DNA of 64,000 bases. It comes from Frateuria hangzhouensis. GTDB lineage: Bacteria; Pseudomonadota; Gammaproteobacteria; Xanthomonadales; Rhodanobacteraceae. Of this stretch, positions 60,120 to 64,000 are shown piece after piece (the stretch's first letter is position 1; each line of letters begins with the position of its first letter). Made by a program: the position numbers and the translations under genes. Under the pieces are notes generated by a model that was not told the DNA's origin, ran no database searches, and was given only the letters and a program-made list of their open reading frames with translations. The DNA is taken from assembly GCF_026410505.1 (NCBI RefSeq), contig NZ_JAPMIU010000006.1, forward strand, positions 1 through 64,000, given 5' to 3'.

Positions 60120-60733
60120 GCGCGCGGCACGCCTATGTGGTGGGCCTCACCGGCGGCATCGCGGCCGGCAAGACGGCGGTCGCCCGCCGTTTCGAAGCGT
60201 TGGGCGTACCGGTGCACGATGCGGACGTGGCCGCGCGTATGGTGGTGGAGCCCGGCAGCGAGGGGCTGGCCGCGATCGTCGCCGGCTTCGACACCGACGT
60301 GCTCGATGCGCAAGGTCGCCTGGACCGCGCCGCGATGCGCCGGCGGGTGTTCGCCGATGCCGCGGCCAAACTCCGGCTCGAGGCGATCATCCATCCTCGC
60401 GTGCGCGAATGGCTGCACCAGCGGGCGCTGACCGAAACCGCGCCTTACTGCCTGCTGGCGGTGCCGCTGCTGGCCGAGAACATCGCCCATTACCGCTGGC
60501 TGGATCGCATCCTGTTGGTGGACGTGCCCGAAGCGGTGCAGCTCGAGCGCCTGATCGCCCGCGACGGCATCGACCGCACCCTCGCCGAACGCATGCTGGC
60601 GCAACAGGCCAGCCGTGCCGAGCGGTTGGCGCTGGCGGACGACATCATCGACAACAGCAGCAGCGAAGCGGCGCTGGATGCGCATGTGCAGGGGCTGCAT
60701 CGGCGTTATCTGGCGCTGGCGGCCGGGCGGTAG
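60116..60733 (+). CDS. coaE: Dephospho-CoA kinase
   Basis: CoaE catalyses the last step of coenzyme A synthesis. The 205-residue product has the P-loop GLTGGIAAGKTAVARRF, HDADVAARMVV, IIHPRVREWL and DRILLVDVPEAVQLERL. The ATG at 60116 overlaps the pilD stop (ATGA). The pilD-coaE pair is common in gammaproteobacteria. A family B half-site follows the gene. Confidence 0.96.
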   Translation: MSARHAYVVGLTGGIAAGKTAVARRFEALGVPVHDADVAARMVVEPGSEGLAAIVAGFDTDVLDAQGRLDRAAMRRRVFADAAAKLRLEAIIHPRVREWLHQRALTETAPYCLLAVPLLAENIAHYRWLDRILLVDVPEAVQLERLIARDGIDRTLAERMLAQQASRAERLALADDIIDNSSSEAALDAHVQGLHRRYLALAAGR

Positions 60734-60765
60734 CGTAGTGGAGTCGTGGCGAGCGTAGGGGTGGC

Positions 60766-60790
60766 GGTCGCGCCCAAGGGCGCTCCTACA
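60766..60790. repeat. Family B REP half-site after coaE
   Basis: GGTCGCGCCCAAGGGCGCTCC and TAC form one B arm in the convergent coaE-mutT gap. Confidence 0.6.
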
Positions 60791-60847
60791 GGCGGTCTGC
60801 TGAGCGCGCGCTGACACGCATGCGGTGGCGGGGGAACAAGACAGTAT

Positions 60848-61252
60848 CTACAAGGCCCCTTCTATTTCCTGCAGGATCACCCGATCCGCGGGCGCCAGCT
60901 CGTCCGGTGCGATATCCGCTGGCAGGATCCATCGCAGGCCCTGGCCTTCCGCGGACCGCGGCGTCCCCTGCCAGCGGCCGACCACCCACGTGTCGAGCAA
61001 CAACGCACGTTCGCCGTAATTCCAGGGCACCTGGATCAATGGCACGGCGCTGGCGGGATCGATCCGGATATCGAGCTCCTCCGACAGCTCGCGCAGCAAC
61101 CCCGCCACGGGCGATTCGCCGGCTTCCAGCTTGCCGCCGGGAAACTCCCACAGGCCGGCCAGGTGCTTGCCCGGCGGCCGCTGGGCGAGCAGCAGGCGGC
61201 CGGCAGGGTCGAGCAGCACGCCGGCCACCACGTGCATGGCGGCGGTGGTCAA
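60848..61252 (-). CDS. mutT: MutT-type Nudix hydrolase
   Basis: MutT hydrolyses 8-oxo-dGTP to limit AT-to-CG mutation. The 134-residue product has the Nudix box GGKLEAGESPVAGLLRELSEEL (G-x5-E-x7-R-E-x2-E-E, residues about 39-60), ahead of a short C-terminal beta/alpha region. The upstream LLAQRPPGKHLAGLWEFPGG is typical of MutT. It is 4 bases from the folA stop (folA lies upstream on this strand), so folA-mutT is probably an operon. Confidence 0.9.
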   Translation of the reverse strand: MTTAAMHVVAGVLLDPAGRLLLAQRPPGKHLAGLWEFPGGKLEAGESPVAGLLRELSEELDIRIDPASAVPLIQVPWNYGERALLLDTWVVGRWQGTPRSAEGQGLRWILPADIAPDELAPADRVILQEIEGAL

Positions 61253-61256
61253 GGGA

Positions 61257-61745
61257 TCAAGATTCGCGAACGTACTCGACCATGTCGAAGCTGTATTCGT
61301 GCTCGTCGTCGGCCTTGTGGTGGGTACGCGCGACCTCGGTCCAGTCGCGCAGGTGCACGCCGGGGAAGAAGGTGTCGGCGCCCTCGACGGCGGCGCTGAC
61401 CCAGGTCAGGTACATACGTCGCGCATGCGGCAATGCCGCCGCGTACACCTGGCCGCCGCCGATCACCATCAACCCGGTACCGCCGGCGCGCGCCTGCGCT
61501 TCCTCCAGCGATCGCACCGCGATCTGGCCCGGGAATGGCGCCTCGTGGCGGCGCGACAGCACCAGGTTGTGCCGGTCCGGCAGCGCCCGGCCGATCGCCA
61601 CGGCGGTGTTGTAGCCCATCAGCACGTACTTGCCGAGCGTGAGCTGCTTGAACCAGCGCAGGTCGTCCGGCAGGTGCCAGGGCAGTTGCCCCTTGCGGCC
61701 GATGGCGAAGTTCTCATCCAGTGCGGCGATCAACGAAATGGACAT
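61257..61745 (-). CDS. folA: Dihydrofolate reductase
   Basis: FolA reduces dihydrofolate to tetrahydrofolate with NADPH. The 162-residue product has SLIAALDENFAIGRKGQLPW (with the folate-site Trp and Asp in PWHLPDDLRWFKQLT), VLMGYNTAVAIGRALP and GLMVIGGGQVYAAALP. It is the trimethoprim target; the sequence looks like an ordinary chromosomal type. The ATG at 61745 is used. The upstream gap of 334 bases has no gene. Confidence 0.96.
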   Translation of the reverse strand: MSISLIAALDENFAIGRKGQLPWHLPDDLRWFKQLTLGKYVLMGYNTAVAIGRALPDRHNLVLSRRHEAPFPGQIAVRSLEEAQARAGGTGLMVIGGGQVYAAALPHARRMYLTWVSAAVEGADTFFPGVHLRDWTEVARTHHKADDEHEYSFDMVEYVRES

Positions 61746-62079
61746 CGGGGCTCCAGGAACGGTTGGATGGTCCTACCGGCATGCGGCCGCTGGGGGCCAC
61801 CGGCCATGCTCGGGTCCATTGTAGCCACTCGCGGGAGCCGCGGAGATGCCGATCGCCCTTCCCTGACCGCCATCGCGGCGCTGGCCGGGCACTTCTACGC
61901 CACGCCGGAGACGGCCGATGGGGACGGGTGCGTGGGCGCGGCGGACACGACCGCGCAAACGTGGGCTCCTACAGGGATATCCGGAGCCGGGCGGGCCGAG
62001 CGGCTCTCCAATCTCGGCGCGGATGCTGTTTGGCTTCACCCCAGCCTCCCCCCTTGCGATCTGGGGCAGGAGCGGTTTC
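61746..62079. other. Intergenic region upstream of folA, with family B half-site
   Basis: I see no supportable gene in this 334-base stretch. A B-like arm lies at 61948-61975 (GACCGCGCAAACGTGGGCTCC and TAC). Short peptide-like frames are shadows. The part next to 61745 should contain the folA promoter. Confidence 0.5.
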
Positions 62080-63618
62080 CTAACGCGCAGTCTCTGGTGG
62101 CTTGGGCTCGAAATGTACGCGGGCCCCGTCGAAAATCGCTTGCGCACCATCGGCGTCGGCAACCAGTTGCATGGCCGAGGCGGCCGACACCTGGTCGAAG
62201 TGCAGTGTCACCTCGCGCTCGTCCAGCACCTCTGGATTGACCAGGACAAAACCGGCCTGCGCGGCGATCATCGAGGCCGCCTTGCGTGCCGCGACACCTT
62301 GCATCTTCGCCGTGACCGGCCGGGCCGCAATCGCGGCGGCCGTGGCCCGTGCCGGGCAGCCCTGGCGTGGCGTCACTTCCAGCAGGTAGCGGCTGGCACT
62401 CGCGGGCAGCTCGCCGGACGCGGCGAGCGGCTGGCCAACGCGGCCCTGCAGCCGGAGGTGGGCCGGCGCGGCACCGGCGGATCCATGCAGCACCAGGTCG
62501 ATGTCCAGCCGGCCCTCGTTTGCCGGCCGCGTGATCGCGTCGATACGCTGGTCATGCGTGCTGACCGTGGCCGTCTCGCCCGGAGCCATGCAGAGCGCGA
62601 CCTTTGTCCGTTGCGCGTGATCGGCCTGCGCATCATCGCGGGTTACCGACAGCTGCATGTCGAGCTGGTACTCGCGCCCGGCAATGGACGGATGCTGCAT
62701 CGTGGAAGCCCCCGGCGCGGTGGCGGCGTAGGCGACGCCGCCCATGGCGAGCGCAAACGCGAAGCTGGCGAACGCTCCGGCGAGGCGGCGGGCGGACCCG
62801 GGCAAAGGCAACTTCAACATGGCGATGCGCTCCGTGAGTGGGTGGCGGGAAGACCAACTGCATCCCACCGGCAGCGCGTGCATGGCGGCGGGGGTTTTCA
62901 ACATGGCGCGGGCGTAGCGACGGCGGCAGTCGCCGTGCTCCCGCAGTACGGCGGCATCGCAGGCCAGCTCCTGGTCGCGGCGCAAGGCGCCCAGCGCCCA
63001 CCACGCCAGCGGGTGAAACCAGAACAGCGAGGCGATCAGTTGCGCCAACAGGCTCCACCAGCCATCGCGACGGCGCGCATGCATGGCTTCGTGCGCGAGG
63101 ATCAACGCCTGTTCGTCGTTCGAATAACGAGCCGCGAAATCCGCCGGCACCACGATGCGGGGGTGCCAGGCGCCGACCAGCGCCGGCCCCGTATCCGCCG
63201 TCGTGGCACGCAGCACGGGCCACGGCAGGTTGCTGCCGGCGTACGGGACGGCATCGAGCAAGCGCCGGCGAAAGCGCCCTTGCGCCACCGCGGCGCGCGC
63301 CAGGCTCGTGGCCGCGCCCAGCCACCAGGCCCACGCCAGCGCGTCCTGCCATGGGATGGGCGCCCCTTGCGCGCGCGGCCAGGCATCGGCGGCCGACACC
63401 ACCACCCAGGCCATGCCGGACAAGGCCCCGCCGCTGGCAGCCGGCGCGTGCGGCAGCAGACTGGCGACCATCGCCAAGGGTGGCAACCCCCACAGGACAA
63501 AAGCGCTCTCTGCGCCGAACCACCGCCGGCATGGACGCCGCACCAGCGCCACGCAGGCGAGTGCCCCGGTGCAGGCCAGCACCAATAGCCAGGCCGGGCC
63601 GGTCCAGTCAGCGCTCAT
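62080..63618 (-). CDS. BlaR1/M56-type membrane metallopeptidase without penicillin-binding domain
   Basis: The 512-residue product has three to four N-terminal helices, then an M56 zinc-peptidase domain with HEAMH at 176-180 (ALILAHEAMHARRRDGWW) and DQELACDAAVL as the third-ligand region. A further helix at about 268-285 (GAFASFAFALAMGGVAYAA) follows. The periplasmic tail lacks a BlaR1 beta-lactam sensor. The last 70 residues (RKAASMIAAQAGFVLVNPEV, HFDQVSAASAMQLVADADG) look like a short STN/secretin-type domain. In known systems the peptidase cuts a BlaI-type repressor, the product of the overlapping upstream gene (11-base overlap), after a signal. The signal here is unknown. Confidence 0.85.
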   Translation of the reverse strand: MSADWTGPAWLLVLACTGALACVALVRRPCRRWFGAESAFVLWGLPPLAMVASLLPHAPAASGGALSGMAWVVVSAADAWPRAQGAPIPWQDALAWAWWLGAATSLARAAVAQGRFRRRLLDAVPYAGSNLPWPVLRATTADTGPALVGAWHPRIVVPADFAARYSNDEQALILAHEAMHARRRDGWWSLLAQLIASLFWFHPLAWWALGALRRDQELACDAAVLREHGDCRRRYARAMLKTPAAMHALPVGCSWSSRHPLTERIAMLKLPLPGSARRLAGAFASFAFALAMGGVAYAATAPGASTMQHPSIAGREYQLDMQLSVTRDDAQADHAQRTKVALCMAPGETATVSTHDQRIDAITRPANEGRLDIDLVLHGSAGAAPAHLRLQGRVGQPLAASGELPASASRYLLEVTPRQGCPARATAAAIAARPVTAKMQGVAARKAASMIAAQAGFVLVNPEVLDEREVTLHFDQVSAASAMQLVADADGAQAIFDGARVHFEPKPPETAR

Positions 63619-63976
63619 CTTCCAGCTCCTGCAGCAGCCGGCGCAGTTCGGCAATGTCCTTCTTCGACAACTTGCGCTGCTCGGAGAAGTGCGCCACCAG
63701 CGGCGCAACGCGACCGCCGAACAGACGATCGAGCAGGCCCTTGCTCTCCTGCGAGACGTATTTCTCGCGGCTCAGCAAGGGGGTGTAGAGATAGCGGCGG
63801 CCATCGCGTTCGGCCTTGATCGCCTTCTTCTTGAGCAGCCGGTTGAGCAGCGATTTGACGGTGCCTTCCTGCCAGCCCTGGCGGGGGCCGACTTCGGCGA
63901 GGATCTCCTCGGCGCTGCGCGGGGCCTGGCGCCAGAGGACGTCCATGATGGTGGATTCGGCTTCGCTGACCGGCAT
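63608..63976 (-). CDS. BlaI/MecI-family transcriptional repressor
   Basis: The 122-residue winged-helix protein starts VSEAESTIMDVLWRQAPRSAEEIL and contains EGTVKSLLNRLLKKKAI (recognition helix) and ERDGRRYLYTPL (wing). It belongs to the BlaI/MecI/CopY group, which binds TACA-type dyads and is inactivated by proteolysis. It starts 24 bases from the window edge and overlaps the M56 gene (63608-63618), so they are co-translated. It is probably autoregulatory through the dyad at 63989-64000. Its target genes are not visible here. Confidence 0.9.
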   Translation of the reverse strand: MPVSEAESTIMDVLWRQAPRSAEEILAEVGPRQGWQEGTVKSLLNRLLKKKAIKAERDGRRYLYTPLLSREKYVSQESKGLLDRLFGGRVAPLVAHFSEQRKLSKKDIAELRRLLQELEDER

Positions 63977-63988
63977 GAACCGCTCCGT

Positions 63989-64000
63989 TTACGTTTGTAA
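63989..64000. promoter_or_regulatory. Operator-like dyad in front of the BlaI-type gene
   Basis: TTAC-GTTT-GTAA is an inverted repeat that on the minus strand reads TTACAAACGTAA, close to the TACA/TGTA half-sites of BlaI/MecI operators. It is 12 bases from the start codon. The promoter itself lies mostly outside the window. Confidence 0.4.

Noticed and set aside
61860-61960. Short coding-like segment upstream of folA
   Set aside because: Reads as a plausible peptide for about 25 residues but has no start, no family match and runs into a family B repeat.

Overview
The window is high-GC chromosomal DNA from a gammaproteobacterium of the order Xanthomonadales, probably a Rhodanobacteraceae/Xanthomonadaceae member (Dyella, Rhodanobacter, Luteibacter or Frateuria type). 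This rests on the protein repertoire (long Oar-like TonB receptor, DUF1631, DUF3301, WxcM-like sugar enzyme), the gene order petABC-sspAB, miaB-phoH-ybeY-corC and pilBCD-coaE, and many interspersed palindromic repeats. The genus is an inference; no rRNA is present.

Layout. 0-0.5 kb: tail of an IS3-type transposase, a tRNA-Val-like relic and an intact tRNA-Val(GAC). 0.6-4 kb: uvrB, an orphan FimT/GspH-type minor pilin, a small hypothetical gene and tRNA-Asn(GTT). 4-11 kb: ppnN, a large Oar-like TonB-dependent receptor and a fused ornithine-lipid synthase (olsF type). 11-23 kb: housekeeping genes (marC family, SDR, grxD, sodB, SulP transporter, purKE, Trm112-like, DUF1631, nadC, DUF3301). 22-26 kb: sspB, sspA and the cytochrome bc1 operon, with a DegS-like periplasmic protease divergent from it. 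27-34.7 kb: a lytic transglycosylase, then miaB-phoH-ybeY-corC and a DUF4105 membrane protein. 34.7-40.5 kb: a surface-glycan acyltransferase, corA, a DUF559 nuclease-like gene between repeats and an S9 peptidase.

40.6-60.7 kb is a type IV pilus region. Two tandem pilA genes, each with its own sigma-54-type promoter, are followed by about 13.8 kb of sugar genes before pilB-pilC-pilD-coaE resumes. The inserted genes are two tandem GT-C membrane glycosyltransferases with TPR-like tails, a WxcM-like ketoisomerase/acyltransferase fusion, an FdtB-type aminotransferase, a Wzx-like flippase, two GT2 enzymes, UDP-galactopyranose mutase, a GT4, and on the opposite strand a GT4 and a DPM1/GtrB-like polyprenyl-phosphate glycosyltransferase. 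Parts are clearly A/T-richer than the flanks, which suggests transfer. My main hypothesis is a pilin (or pilus-linked surface) glycosylation island: sugars are made as nucleotide- and lipid-linked donors, and the GT-C pair transfers them to pilin or to a lipid-linked glycan.

60.8-64 kb: mutT, folA and a BlaI-type repressor with an M56 membrane peptidase, plus an operator-like dyad at the window edge.

Four repeat families recur between genes. A is built on GTAGGGTGGGCTTCAGCCC. B is a GTAGGAGC...GCTCCTAC REP palindrome. C is a CCCTCTCCC...GGGAGAGGG pair. D is a block containing GCGGGCTACGCT that accompanies C. Two genes have ends or starts that appear to be remodelled by these repeats.
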